Shown here: piece by piece, positions 34,150 through 45,333 of the stretch
How the letters are laid out: the number at the start of each line of letters is the position of its first letter
How positions within the stretch are numbered: position 1 is the first letter of the stretch
From: Marthasterias glacialis
Lineage: Eukaryota; Echinodermata; Asteroidea; Forcipulatida; Asteriidae
Reading direction: 5' to 3'
Assembly: GCA_911728455.2 (NCBI GenBank)
Contig: OU452240.1
Coordinates: 2,728,001-2,792,000 of the forward strand
Length of the DNA stretch: 64,000 nucleotides
Made by a program: the position numbers and the translations under genes
Notes under the pieces: model-generated
The model's input: only the letters and a program-made list of their open reading frames with translations
Told to the model about the DNA's origin: nothing
Database searches by the model: none

Positions 34150-35670
34150 CCATGACGGATAAAAACGCGATTAAGGTAAATGCAAACCTACCGGATAAAG
34201 AGGATAACATACACTGGTGTATCTGTAGGCATGACAGGTGTGACACGTGCCCAGGGCGCGACTTGAAGGGGTGCCAGAAGGAACGGGGAAAACAACTTTG
34301 ATCACTTCATAGTCCAATTTACACCAGTGAAAGCAGGAGGAGGTGCAGTTATAATTTCCATGTAGTGTCACAATTAGTTAATTAAAAGATTAACGAGCTT
34401 GACTTTGAGCTGATATTTATGGTAAAGTTATCTAAAAGATGAGTGTCAGATGTTTAAACAGGGGTACAATTTCCTTGCTTGCCATCGGCGCTGTTTTCCG
34501 CAGACGCTCCCCTGACAACATCACAATAATGGCCGCAATAAAGATGACATTCAACTGTTTCTTATTTACTTTGTTCAAGGTCGGAATGCTGCACAGAGAC
34601 GCGACACGATGTTCAACTGTACAAGAACGTGTTTACTCCTCCTCGGCTCCTGACTGTGCTTCTTGAACCAAACCCAAGTAAAACCAAGTACGTAAATATT
34701 CCCTTCATCATTCAAATTCCTACGATTTTCTTTTCGTTTTCAGGTAATTTTCCCTGGTGTTTTTGTTTTCTTTCCTATTGAAAATGCAGTCATTGGCATA
34801 GAAAGCACAAGTGTATGACTTCGAAATTAAAATCAATCAATTCCAATAATGTTTTTTAATTATACATGTAAAATCAGAAGTAGCGTCGGGTTCAAGCGAA
34901 GCGAATTGTTTTGGGGCTTGAACTGAAGTAATAAAGGTGTAATACGAGACAACAAGAAGAGGTGCGAAAATTATTTTAACGACTCACAAAAAGGATGCTG
35001 CTTCTTAAAAAAACCTAATCTTGAGTTATGTTTGATAAGATGATAGCATCAAGTATGCTTTCACTCATTCCATAACAACAGCTGCATGCAAGAAATGATC
35101 GTACGTAATGGTTTTTATACATGATAACTTCCTCCAGTTATTGTTTTGTGAATAACACACACACAAAATTAAAAACAGTTAAACAATTTTGCGAATATTT
35201 TAAAATATCCACGTCTCAAACAGAAATATGTTTTTCTTCTGTTTGTAAGTTACTTTTTACACAGCTACAGTTTTGAACGTCCTTAAAACAACTTGCTATT
35301 TACATGTTTTCCCGATCCTAAAACCGTCAAATGACACAGCCTTAAAAAGTCGAAAAAACGACATTAAAACGTCTACATCTTAAACACGAGAACAAACAAT
35401 TATCTACATTATTTTTTTCCAGTCCTAAAATCGTTAAAATGACACAGCCTTGAAAAGTCGAACAAACTATGCGAGACGACATTCTGATTGCAAAATTAAA
35501 ACGTCAACATCTTAACCGCGAGAACACCTCTTTAACTGACGAAGAAATGAGGTCGCACCGCGCAAACAAGGGCTTGCGTACACACAGACAGTAAATTATT
35601 TGCTCAATATCATTGGTTGTCGAGTTTCACATTACGAAGACTACGAAGCACCACTTAAAAAACCCACACA
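34150..35670. other. Sequence with no gene recognised
   Basis: Short frames such as 34439-34666 have no support. Within 35290-35520 two segments share AAAACCGTCAAATGACACAGCC-like and ACGTC-AACATCTTAA-like blocks, a weak local duplication. Confidence 0.35.
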
Positions 35671-35679
35671 CGGTCATCA

Positions 35680-35850
35680 GTGAGCCCAATTCCAACTACA
35701 TCCCATTCTTACACTGAAGTACCTTATCATGCAGTGCAATCCAACGCAGACTTTAATTTACCCGATCATGATATTCAATTATTATTCAATTACTTAAACC
35801 AACAAAATGACACACGGGTCATTTTGGAAACCGCAGAATGGACAGAGCTC
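35680..35850 (+). other. Weak coding-like frame before a transposon
   Basis: After a possible acceptor (TCATCAG), about 57 codons stay open with balanced composition, for example DFNLPDHDIQLLFNYLNQQN. There is no ATG, and the frame runs into a DNA-element remnant at 35858. I do not recognise a family. It could be a decayed exon or chance. Confidence 0.2.
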
Positions 35851-35857
35851 CGGTCAG

Positions 35858-36250
35858 AAGCGGAGCCAGGATTTTTTTTTTCACTGTGTCCGGGTTAGGG
35901 GCCACAGCAGGACCGAGAAGGAGGGAGGGGGAAGGGGCAATGCTTGTAAGTGTGGGCCCAGTGGCCATATTTTGTATTTTTTCCCCAAAGGGGGCACCTT
36001 GAGAGGCACTGGAAAATTGGGGGGGGGGGGCCTCCGGGCCACCCGAAGCTACGCTGCTGGCGTTTTGCAGTGGTGGCCCATGGGTCATAATTTTAATGGA
36101 TTACATGTAACCTTTTATCCAAGGGGGCACCTTGGAGGGCACTGGAATTTTGTGTGTGTGTGGGGGGGGGGGGGGGGGAGGGGGCACCCGAAGCTGGCTG
36201 AGGCTGAGGCTCTGTCAATGTTTTGAAAAAAGCACCTTTGGTACGGGGGC
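35858..36250. mobile_element. Decayed DNA-element remnant with a repeated block
   Basis: AAGCGGAGCCAGGATTTTTT resembles CAGTGGCGTAGCCA-type ends. Inside, AAAGGGGGCACCTTGAGAGG and CAAGGGGGCACCTTGGAGGG mark a block repeated about 135 bp apart, each followed by GGCACTGGAA and a G run and then CACCCGAAGCT. Open frames on both strands are G/C-tract artefacts. The exact boundaries are unclear. Confidence 0.5.
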
Positions 36251-36760
36251 TTCAAAACGGGCCGATGGAATCCAAAGCCCGGCCCAAAGCCATAAGCCTA
36301 TAAGGTTCCGACAAGGGCATAAAAGTGTGTGTGGATACAGAGAAACATATCAATTTTCAGTTCAAAGTACCCATGTTTAATTTAAAATTGAGTTTACCCA
36401 TTGCTAATAAAACCACTTAGACTTGCACGCTGCCGAATGTAAACTCTATGCCCAAAGGTTGCGCTTTGTGGAAGGCAGAGTTTGCTTGATTTTAAACATA
36501 ATTATACATTTGAAGTTATTCTTCCGCATCATTTAATACAAACATTTTTTTTTATTGTAAAAATAAAACCATGCCATAAACTCATGTGATTACACTCGCG
36601 AAACTATCCTGAGGCAGTATATACTGATACAGATCTGAGTTTCTGGGGACTCAACCCACTTTTGTGTGAACCTACAGAAATTCCCGGGAAAATAAAATTA
36701 GCTGTCGCAAGCTGCTTACCAACCAAAAAGACCTGTTGTATAATTGGGAGAAAACCAATT

Positions 36761-36800
36761 AACGGCATCACATTTCGACCCTAGCGGAGTCTAAGGAATC
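36761..36800 (-). repeat. GTCGAAACGTGAGG repeat motif, copy 3, inverted
   Basis: On the minus strand, GACTCCGCTAGGGTCGAAAT then GTGATGCCGTT is a diverged copy of the motif at 5377 and 29917. Confidence 0.45.
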
Positions 36801-36879
36801 CTGTTAGTTTTGCGTTTTAAGACTCAAAATTTAGATCGCTTGGCTGACAAAGTTTTGACCTCATTGAGTCCGGTGTCGG

Positions 36880-37080
36880 AGTAAATTGTAACCCGGAATT
36901 CGGGTCAATTCTGACACGGGGTCCCGGTCAGCATGGCTTAAAAAAGGTTTGACGCTTTAGAATCTGGACCGGAATTCATGTCCTAAATTACAGGTTTGGC
37001 CCCATGGATTCAGATGTCGTGTCAATTCTCACATGGAATCCGGGTCAGACTATACCCCAACCCAGAGTTTGCCTCGTGGA
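36880..37080. repeat. Decayed copy of the GGGTCA..TGACCC MITE family
   Basis: CCGGAATTCGGGTCAATTCT, GGGGTCCCGGTCAGCATGG and GTCAATTCTCACATGGAATC show the family pattern. The terminal CACTCTAAAAA ends are not visible. Confidence 0.5.
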
Positions 37081-37429
37081 TTCAAATCCACTTCCAACAG
37101 TTGTGATTTTAGGATAATGGTGAACCCAGCATTAAATTGAATTAAATTTTGTGTTATACTGAAGAAGACATTAAGTGTAGATTGTTATTATTATTATTAT
37201 TATTATTTTTCATTTCTCGACGGCGTATCTGAGGGGAGCTCCCGGACTTATTTCACAGATCCCACGCTGCCCCAAGTGAATAGTCTTACTCATCGAGACA
37301 CCTCCACTGTTCTCACTCAGAGGATGGCTTAAAGTCTTACTTGCGTAATACAGTATACTGTGGTTGTAAAAAAAAAAAAAATAAAAATAAAAAAGTGATT
37401 TCAGTCAACGCACTTAGGTGCTTGGATTT

Positions 37430-37457
37430 CAACTATTTCAAAGCGCTGAAATAGTTG
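37430..37457. repeat. Perfect 11 bp stem hairpin
   Basis: CAACTATTTCA and TGAAATAGTTG are exact inverses around AAGCGC. It may be a part of a small foldback element; function unknown. Confidence 0.55.
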
Positions 37458-37560
37458 CCTATGATCACCGTTAAGACACTAGGTGTCTTTGCTCGGCGTA
37501 ACGCTAGTGGAAATCTAAGACAAGTGCACGCTTTGGCAAAGCAGTATATAACCCAACCTC

Positions 37561-37736
37561 AAAGACCAGGAATATTTGTAATCAATCAATTATTGTTTGT
37601 GAGAACAATAATATTGTAATTGAAAAAAAATTGGGGGTATATAAAGGCAAAGACCAGGAATATTTGTAATCAATCAATTATTGTTTGTGAGAACAATAAT
37701 ATTGTAATTGAAAAAAAATTGGGGGTATATAAAGGC
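37561..37736. repeat. Identical 88 bp tandem duplication
   Basis: Two adjacent copies starting AAAGACCAGGAATATTTGTA at 37561 and 37649 show no differences that I can find. Each ends in GGGGGTATATAAAGGC. The identity suggests a very recent duplication or an assembly duplication. Confidence 0.92.
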
Positions 37737-37739
37737 AGG

Positions 37740-37970
37740 GAGGTAAACTGCAAAAGGTACCAGCTATTCCATTATCCACAATTATCTGTACATTCTCGTC
37801 TGTGAACGTCACCCATAAATTTCCTGAAGTTGTTAAGCCAATGAAGTTGCTAAAACAAAATGAATGTGGGGGACCAGTCACAACAAAGTGCATGATAAGG
37901 CATTGTGGCTGGTAACCTTTTTTCTGCTAGGCAAGCCGGTTTCCCTGTGCTAAGCAGAAATGTTGCCCGG
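37740..37970 (-). repeat. Fragments related to repeat R
   Basis: TTATCCACAATTATCTGTAC (37778) parallels a segment at 14365, and AAGGCATTGTGGCTGGTAAC with TGCTAAGCAGAAATGTTGC parallels the core of repeat R. The minus-strand frame containing GNLWVTFTDENVQIIVDNG therefore seems to be repeat-derived rather than an exon. Confidence 0.45.
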
Positions 37971-38066
37971 CTGGGTTTAATAGGGAAGCTCAAAATGATG
38001 ATAATAATAGTCAGAGTTCGTTTGTAATTAAACTCCAAAATTGTCTATAGAACTTTTTTTTTTCAC

Positions 38067-38460
38067 CTACGCTTGAAACAAGGTCGCCAAGTACACCAGC
38101 TATGAACCGCAGCAAACCGAGACAGCAAATAATGTTTGCTCTCCTGCCCGTATAGTGCTTGGAATACGAGTTCCGTATTACCAGTAATTTGGACAGAACT
38201 ACGTCGTTCGTCAGCTGTCACCGTGTCATTGACTGCGTGAACAACCCTGTCATACCACGTTATCATACCGGTCGTTATGGCCTCCGCGCTATGCCGATCC
38301 ATGCTCCGTACGGTGCTCTGCTCTGAAAGAAAATTAATCACGCAGGAGATGTACCGATACATCAGCACTGACAATATTGTTTGATCGTGATTAAGGCCCT
38401 GCTTATGTGTGAGGTTAAAGTAAAGTCGAGCTGACATCTCGTAATCGAGACCGATATCAA
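38067..38460 (-). CDS. Candidate internal exon, unknown protein
   Basis: On the minus strand, a pyrimidine-bearing acceptor ending CCTATAACAG precedes an open frame of about 131 codons. It ends at CGTAG followed by the donor-like GTGAAA, one codon before an in-frame TGA. An in-frame TGA lies just upstream of the acceptor. The translation has non-repetitive, protein-like composition, for example NHDQTILSVLMYRYISCV and AITTGMITWYDRVVHAVND. I recognise no domain or family. The segment is not obviously repeated in this window. It could be a chance frame of 375 bp, or a fragment of an unrecognised transposon. Confidence 0.35.
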
Positions 38461-38469
38461 CTGTTATAG

Positions 38470-39310
38470 GACGGAGATTATGGTATCAATTTTTCCCGTC
38501 TCCTGGCGGAGTCGGAGACTGGGCTCACAAATCCTTAGGGCCGGGGTTTGTTTTCACTCCAATAATTTGAGTGGATTTTAAAGTTCAGGAATGTACTTTT
38601 GCTGGATGCGAATTCCTCGAATATATCTACGTACCATAAAGTAATTCAAGTATTTGAGGTCGATGTTTTGAGGTTTTTTTTCTTGTACTTTATAAAACTT
38701 TTACGATTTTAAAAGAAATTGAAGGAACTTTTGCAGATTCTGTTTTTCCTTTTTTGTTTGAAAATCGGTGTTTATCATTTCTACAGCATTTCAAAAAATA
38801 CATTCGTTTTTACAGATGCTCTCGCGGTGAGTGATTGCTTTAAACCAAAAATGAAAATATACAAGACTTCAAATTACATTGTTTTAATCTAAAGGCGCCG
38901 AAGTTTTTTAAGGGGTCAACCTACAAGAAAAAACTGTCCTTCTTTTCTCTTCTTTTTGTTTTTGTTTGTTGTGGTTTTAAATAAAACGTTCACCCATCTG
39001 ACCATTTTGGCAGTTTAATACCCTTTAATATCTGTCATGAAAATGTAATACCGATTGTTCAATGTTCTCCAGTGACGGCATTGAACGTGTGCTAGTAGTA
39101 AGCTTCATGCGAGCCATCGAAAGATAACCTTGCTTTTCGATACATATTTCATGGTTTAAATGTGTGTTCATAAAATATGGATGGTGTTTGAGGCGTTCTC
39201 GTGATGGACATCAACATCAATGACAGGGTTGGGGGAAAATAGCAGGTGGCTAGTTGAGGGTTGCACATCATTGATGCACTTAAGATCTTATATCTGTTCC
39301 TGGGCCAATA
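38470..39310. other. Sequence with no gene recognised
   Basis: Mostly AT-rich. I looked for a partner exon to 38067-38460 on the minus strand and found none I could support. Confidence 0.35.
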
Positions 39311-39319
39311 ATCGGATGA

Positions 39320-39480
39320 CGTAAGACGAAGAAACTGCTCCGTTTGGGATGTCATGGGAGGGAAAAAACCCCAAAGGCGGGAAACCTGCGTAATCGGGTA
39401 TGGACTGGAAGTCAAATTCAGGCGGGAGTTGAACCAGGGTCCACAGTCGTTGAAGGCAGGCATTGAAACCACTAAGACTG
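39320..39480 (-). mobile_element. tRNA-derived SINE (family D), minus strand
   Basis: The minus strand reads GGACCCTGGTTCAACTCCCG, a B-box region, then CCAGTCCATACCCGATTACG and TTTGGGGTTTTTTCCCTCCC. The same order is at 57930-58160 on the plus strand. A CTTAGTGGTTTCAATGCCTG segment provides a degenerate A-box half. The overlapping 116- and 72-codon frames are not genes. Confidence 0.65.
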
Positions 39481-39680
39481 AAGCATCATTTAATATCACG
39501 GATAACTCTCAATGGGAACAAGTGACTAACCCACAAAGAAACCAATTCGTCACGGCATTACATGTGGTCTAAAATCTTAATTGATCGGCACATTCATTGT
39601 AAAAGTGCAATACCAATTTGTTTGTTTTGTGAAAAAGTAGGCCATTATTGTTCACATCGATGTCGTTATTGATAACCATT

Positions 39681-39787
39681 TGATTTTGATCGCAAGCGCG
39701 CGCGTGTGTGCAGTATGTGGGTGAGGGTTTATCTTTCCATGCAAAGCCACAGGACTGCTATAATCATGACAACCCAGCCCCTTTAAA
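39681..39787. repeat. Dispersed repeat U, copy 1
   Basis: GATCGCAAGCGCG, GCAGTATGTGGGTGAGGGTT, TCTTTCC and GACAACCCAGCCCCTTTAA recur in order at 50941-51043. No ends are evident. Confidence 0.65.
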
Positions 39788-39989
39788 TGATATCATTCAG
39801 TGATCCATGACAAATTGTAAACCTTTATATACACATATATATTGTTTTTTTTTCTTTTTCATAAAACTTGATTGTGATATTTTGCAGCTGTTGTACTGTG
39901 TACCTTTGAATCGCATCGAAAGGAAGAAGTGCACACTTTCAAAAGCATCTAACCATAACCACACCCTTGGAAAGTCTACACTTTCATTA

Positions 39990-40124
39990 AAGCAATAAAC
40001 CAAAAGGGAAACTGACTGTATGAGTAAATTTTATTCCAATTTTGGGGCGAACAAAGAAAACTTGACCGGAGCGAGATTTGAAGTAGCGACCCCCAGGCTA
40101 GCTCTCTACCACCTGAGCTATCCA
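39990..40124 (-). mobile_element. tRNA-derived SINE (family A), interrupted by a hAT-type MITE
   Basis: On the minus strand, GGATAGCTCAGGTGGTAGAG is an A-box region and GGTCGCTACTTCAAATCTCG a degraded B-box region. The body with AAATTTACTCATACAGTCAG follows. The outer edge of the head is cut by the element at 40125-40483 and resumes at 40492 with TCCCCATGTG. Related copies: 3661, 53500. Confidence 0.75.
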
Positions 40125-40483
40125 CAGTGGCGTAACTATGGGGATGCCCCCCCCCCCCCAACCGATGTCCGTGTCCCCCGAGTTCCCCCCCCCCCCCCCC
40201 GCCATTTGAAATCTGGACTTTTTAGATTAAAAATTACCAGGTAACATTCTATGAGCAATTTACATGGTACTTTCAATGTTTTTAGAACTACTTTAACTTA
40301 TTTACACACCTAATGCATTTTGTTTTACGTCAACACGTCAGAAAATCCTGAAAAGGGGCTTGTTTAGGAAAAATACAAATGGAAAATACAGTTTTAATTT
40401 GCCAAAAGTGCCCCCTATGAAAAATTGTGCACCCCGTTGTGCCCCCCCCCCTTAAAATTTTACCCTATAGTTAAACGGCGCTG
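40125..40483. mobile_element. hAT-type MITE with 8 bp target duplication
   Basis: The left end CAGTGGCGTAACTATGGGG and the inverse of the right end, CAGCGCCGTTTAACTATAGGG, are imperfect terminal inverted repeats. GCTATCCA at 40117-40124 and again at 40484-40491 is an exact 8 bp target duplication, the length made by hAT transposases. The 359 bp interior is C-run-rich and non-coding. The target is the tRNA head of a SINE. A sister element is at 63669-63876. Confidence 0.85.
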
Positions 40484-40575
40484 GCTATCCATCCCCATGT
40501 GTCAATAAAACTTAGCACCAATGTAAAGAGACATAAGGGTTCTAACTCACGGATGATAGAGCATGACCGTTAAAC

Positions 40576-40699
40576 TACACTCTAAAAAGTGCCGGGTCAG
40601 ATTGACCCAGATTTGGGTCCCAGGGTGCCAAATCCTTGATATTTTGGCACCCTGTGACCCAAATCCGGGTCAATCTGACCCGGCACTTTTTAGAGTGTA
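40576..40699. mobile_element. Near-perfect hairpin MITE of the GGGTCA family
   Basis: The whole 124 bp element is one inverted repeat. Arms of about 57 bp beginning TACACTCTAAAAAGTGCCGG differ at two positions around a short TCCTTGAT centre. The outermost TA on both sides fits a Tc1/mariner-type duplication. It is the cleanest copy of the family seen at 2721, 8686, 11969, 36880 and 59340, and so is likely the youngest. Confidence 0.9.
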
Positions 40700-40749
40700 A
40701 GATAATGTCCCGACGTTGACTTCTTACTAAATTAACACAACAAACGTAT

Positions 40750-42680
40750 ACTCCACAGCTGCAGCGATTTTCTTCTTCACCAGATCCTTCCGTATACTGA
40801 CCATTTAATTATACTTGATCTACTCGTTGTGTAATAAAACACACTGAGACCTTTTTATTTTCACCTTGAATATAGTTTCAACAACTTCACACCATTTCGA
40901 TGCAATAAATAGGTTAAAAAACATGAAACCCAAATCCCTGTGTCATAAAAAACGATTTCTTGTTGTTTATGGGGCATTCGGGTCAATAAGTCACTCAAGC
41001 CGCGCCCAATTAATTCCGAACGTCTGCAGGGTAGGTAAATAAGTAGTGGTCACTTTGCCGAAGCGGACAAAAAAGATCTTGGTTTAAAGGGAACCCTGGG
41101 TGTATAGAGAGTGAACCTTTAAAGTTAAGTGGTTCAAGGGTAGATGTGGCTCGTTGGTGATGCCCTTGGTTCAACGGTGTCGAGATGATCTCCTTTGAAT
41201 GACCCGACGGATGTTTTATGATGAATACAAATCTGAGTGACGGCATTCACTGCAAATGAGCCCTGGTTCACTAGTAGAAGTTGGTAAAAAGATTGGTATC
41301 TAAATATTGAAAACTATTTATAGTACTCATTTTTAAAAGCAGTTCGTATTATTATTTCTACAACAGTAGTTGCAAACGGAGCACAAGGCTTAAAATAAAC
41401 TAATCATTTAAGCAAATTTGCGCCGTAGATTTGGTTGCTGTTCGGTCAAAATTAATGATATCAAATTTACCATTGTTTATGTCTAATTTTCCTTATTTAT
41501 TTGTTTATTATTTGTTAATTTTTTTGTTTTAAATATTTGAATGTGCTCTTGTGTTGGTGTTATTTATTTATTTTAGCATTTTAAAATTTTGCTTCTTATT
41601 TTTTATTATTATTATTTTTTTTTCTCCAGTGCTTAATACATCGTGTTGGGCAAAAAAAAAGTGAATCAATCCATTTTGCTTTTGAAACCAGTCTAAGTTT
41701 ATCGCACTACGAGAACACTTTTAGAGCTGAGAAATGAAAGCATTTTGTTAATTTATTGATTTATAATTTTAATTTGATATAAGATTCCTAATTGAAAGGA
41801 TGGCCGATTTATGCATTCGTAATACCGAAGCCAGATCACGGGCAAAGCCCGTTTTGTGAAAAGCCGACGTTCCTGATTAAGAATATGAAAAATTCAAGCC
41901 TGTCGAACGTTACACCTGCTCAGTTCATCAAACAGCCACGTAGAAATCCAAACGGCATCTGCAAGACACCGATATGCACGTGACTCGACCCCAATCATCA
42001 GATTCGTGCTCAAACAATCCTCGAACCCAGAGCGGAAACTGTCAAAGCACGCGTTCCGCTGAACGGGCGCCGTCTGTTTCAGCTAAACAAACAAGTCATC
42101 CCTTCGTCTATATAATAAGAAGCCAGCGATATGAAACAGTCGTACAATGTGTATTGTAATGCATATAGTTCAAAAAGGCGCGAAAAAAGATCATGCCACT
42201 TGCAGCGTGTCCTAGTAGTGGGGAAAGTGCCCGGATGTATCTACTGGACCGGATACGTGGAATCATCCTATACAAAAGTGATAGCCTTTTATCAGTCTTT
42301 TTACCGCCACTTTCTTGCTCTTGTGAAGTGTAATGAAATTTCGATTTACTGACGGCCGCTGGGGAGAGATTTAATGGTATTTCCTAAATTGACTTTTAAT
42401 ACCACGCTCAAAGTTGGCTGGAATCATTGTCAAATTCTTCTGTGAAATCATGATAGCAGTGAGGTCGTTGTTAGTGTTGTCTACGTCATCCGGTTGTCGT
42501 TTAAGTCGTGATTAAGAGTTCATGTCAACCTTTGCTGACAAAATTAGAACATCAATTCGACGCCAGACAGTCTTCGAACAAATTGACACCCTAACAGTTC
42601 CTTACGATTTTAGACGTGATTTATTTCAAGAATGTCAACAGTAATACTTTGATGTATAGCTTACAATCACGTCCGTACTT
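40750..42680. other. Sequence with no gene recognised
   Basis: Frames at 41792-42352 on the plus strand overlap one another in three phases with no splice support. CTATATAATAAGAAG at 42109 is TATA-like, but no transcript can be inferred from it. Confidence 0.35.
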
Positions 42681-42693
42681 AAAGGTACTAAAG

Positions 42694-42966
42694 CTGCCCT
42701 TCAGAAAATTCCACCCTGTCACTACACTGTGTTCTCTGCGTGGTCATAGTGTTCACACTATGACCACACAGAGACCACACTGTGAACAAACAGGGGACAC
42801 TTGTGCACTGTGAATTTGTTCCAAATTCTTAGTGTCACGCACGCAGAACACAGTGTGGTCACAGTGTGACCACTGAGCGCACAGTATGCCTACCATGGGA
42901 ACACATTGTGTTCATAAAGAAGTTCCACTGTGTGGTGACTGATGGGGGGCATTTTTCTGAGGGTGG
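42694..42966. mobile_element. MITE rich in CACTGTG/CACAGTG inverted repeats
   Basis: The left end CTGCCCTTCAGAAAATTCCA and the inverse of the right end, CCACCCTCAGAAAAATGCCC, form imperfect terminal repeats. Internally, TGGTCATAGTG and CACTATGACCA form a perfect hairpin, and CACTGTGTTC, ACACTGTG and ACAGTGTGGTC repeat in both orientations. It is non-coding. Confidence 0.65.
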
Positions 42967-42969
42967 TTT

Positions 42970-44100
42970 TTATTTTTAACGAAGTAAGTGAACCGTTGGT
43001 TAAATTACAGAGCATTAAGGAACAGTTTCAATTAAGGGCCTTCTTGTTTTAATTGCAAATACTTTACGGAAGGATTCAAAACACTCTCGTCACTATTGGT
43101 ATCGGTAGGTCCATTATCTCCATCCTCTAGTTTTCAGGAAACATACCAACAGTGGATATGTAATCCAATTATAGATGCTCTTGCAGCAAAAAAAAATCAT
43201 GAACGACTAAATTACAATATATTTGTTTGTCTGTGGCTCATTGCAAAGTCTTTACATTTAAACTTTAATTAGCTGGATAACTTCTTTGCATTTTGCAAAA
43301 AAAAAGTATCAGATTAGGCTGGACAAATTTCCAAATTGATTGACATTGTTAGTTTCTTGTAAGTATTTCCTCGGATTGAAAAACTAAGTATATAAAAAAA
43401 CTATTTATAAAAAAACATTTAAGCTTTTCTGATTTCTTAAATTAGCAGAATTGAAAGACCTTTTAGCTTTTGGAGAGTAATCTTTTTTGTGAACGAGGTA
43501 ACAAAAAGCTGCACTAAACGAGTGCGTGACAGTACATGTATACAGTTTAATTATTCGGGGTTTTTCGACCTTTATTGAAAAACGCTTAAAGCAAAAATTG
43601 AAAGGAAAAAAATACCAAGCGCTTGTTATACTCTTTGGAAATGTGATTTCTTGAAGGTCGGCCGTTGGGGTGGACGTCCGTTATCCGCTGATCTGTCTTT
43701 TGTTTGGCTCTGAGCATGAAATGCGATGGGGGAGGACGGGGAGCTGAGGAAGTGTTGTTTGGTGGGAGGAAGAATGAAGGCCTTCTTATGGCTGGGATGG
43801 TTTTCATCAGCTTTACGATTGTTATCAATTAATTGTCTTCTTGCCTAGCTAATGTGAGCTGCCTTTGACCGAAAGGCCTTCCTGTCTGCTGATGGGAGCA
43901 AGTCAGTAGAAGTTAAAACGCTGCAATTCAAAATCGTATTTTGCAGACCAAACCATTACGTGCATAATGCTTTGTGTTTACGGCACACTACCACAGTCCC
44001 ACGTATTACCAGCACAACCTCCATGGGTGCTTAATGCTTCTAGTTTACCGTGTAAACTTCTTTTTCTTCCATACAGTTCATGCAACCCAAAGTTGAACTG
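42970..44100. other. Sequence with no gene recognised
   Basis: I see only short frames, including one of 80 codons on the minus strand at 43586-43828 without splice or family support. Confidence 0.35.
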
Positions 44101-44149
44101 GAAGTTGACTATTTCTTAGAGTTAACCTTAAAGGTTCCATGCCTTAGAT

Positions 44150-44310
44150 AACATGAGACAGGTGGACAAGGCAGAGCTGTGTATGGATGTAATGGGTACC
44201 TGCGAGGGTAGAGATTGTTGCCTTGAATAATTATCAACCAGTGCGCCAATTTGGTTGCCGGTGCTGCATACTCCAAAGGGGTTGAAATGGTTTCAGGGAT
44301 GCTTAGGCCC
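44150..44310 (+). mobile_element. SINE family C body, plus strand
   Basis: GGGTACCTGCGAGGGTAGAG, then TGCGCCAATTTGGTTGCC and GGTGCTGCATACTCC, is the inverse of 22325-22420. The B-box head is not preserved. The minus-strand 67-codon frame is repeat sequence. Confidence 0.6.
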
Positions 44311-45265
44311 AATTAACATGGGGTAGTGGTAGAATAATGCGCTTTGATACGAAGTATAAAAGCGCCCAATGAAAAGTTATGTGCCTTGGAAGGCTAATTA
44401 CTAACGTTAATGTTCATTGTGTATAGGCGGGATACCAGACGATGATGCTTGCTGTCTGTTAATGGTCCTTACGTCACAGGTTGTCTAGATCAATGCTTGC
44501 GTCTCAACCACCTAGTTTTAATGCACCGTCATTTTTTCTGGTTAAAATCTCGCTATTCACCAAACCCTGACCACAAATAACTGAGATTTCATTTAACCGA
44601 CGCCACTTCAGATGCAAATATTAGTGTTCAATTCATTTCAATGTCACAGAACATCTGCCCTGAGCCAAGGTGCAAATACACCCCGCCAAAATCTGTGTAC
44701 AATTCGTGACACAAATACCGCATTCTTCATTTACAGTGCGGAGCAGACTCGTTTCCATATTTGTGGATGAGATTATTAAGCAAACGGTATTGATTCTATG
44801 GATCGTTGGGGTTTGCAGTGTTAAGGAACGAGGTTGGTGGTCTACTGGCTTGTTGAAGCAGATCATTTGCAGCAGCCGAGTATCTTAATCCGAGCCGTGT
44901 CCAAACTCATAACAATAATCCCAACATTTCTTTTAAACATGATTAATACCGGGTACACTTTTGTTTTGTCCTGAGTTTTTGTGTTCATGTCAGAGCAACC
45001 TATTTTTGAAAAGTTCATCCCTTTCAAAATCGAAGAATTGGTGTATGTGGATAACAATCATTGGAATCTAAATTACCGAATGAAATCACATTGGGAGAAT
45101 TTTTCATTTGCAGGGGTGGGAGGAGGGTCCGTGCGGGTGCGTTTGTCGTCGACTGCGCCCTTCTCACACCGACGATCACGCCACTCGTCTTCCCTAAGGA
45201 TTCCTCAACATGTCTGTCGCGAGAACTAAGCAATTTGGGGAATGGGCTTCTACTTTTTTTTGTTC

Positions 45266-45333
45266 CAAATTAATTTGTGGAACTCCCTATCAGCAGCACT
45301 CAGAACTCCTGTTATTATGAAATCTAAAGACTC
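45266..45333 (+). pseudogene. Short LINE reverse-transcriptase C-terminal remnant
   Basis: QINLWNSLSAALRTPVIMKS keeps the L-W-N-S-L plus A-x-R motif of LINE ORF2 C-termini, as at 11357 and 22870. Only about 22 codons remain recognisable. Confidence 0.45.

Noticed and set aside
37678-37893. Exon containing an IIVDN segment
   Set aside because: The same segment recurs near 14365 inside repeat R, so it is repeat-derived.
41792-42352. Three overlapping plus-strand frames as a small gene
   Set aside because: They lie in different phases with overlapping ends, without splice signals or family similarity.
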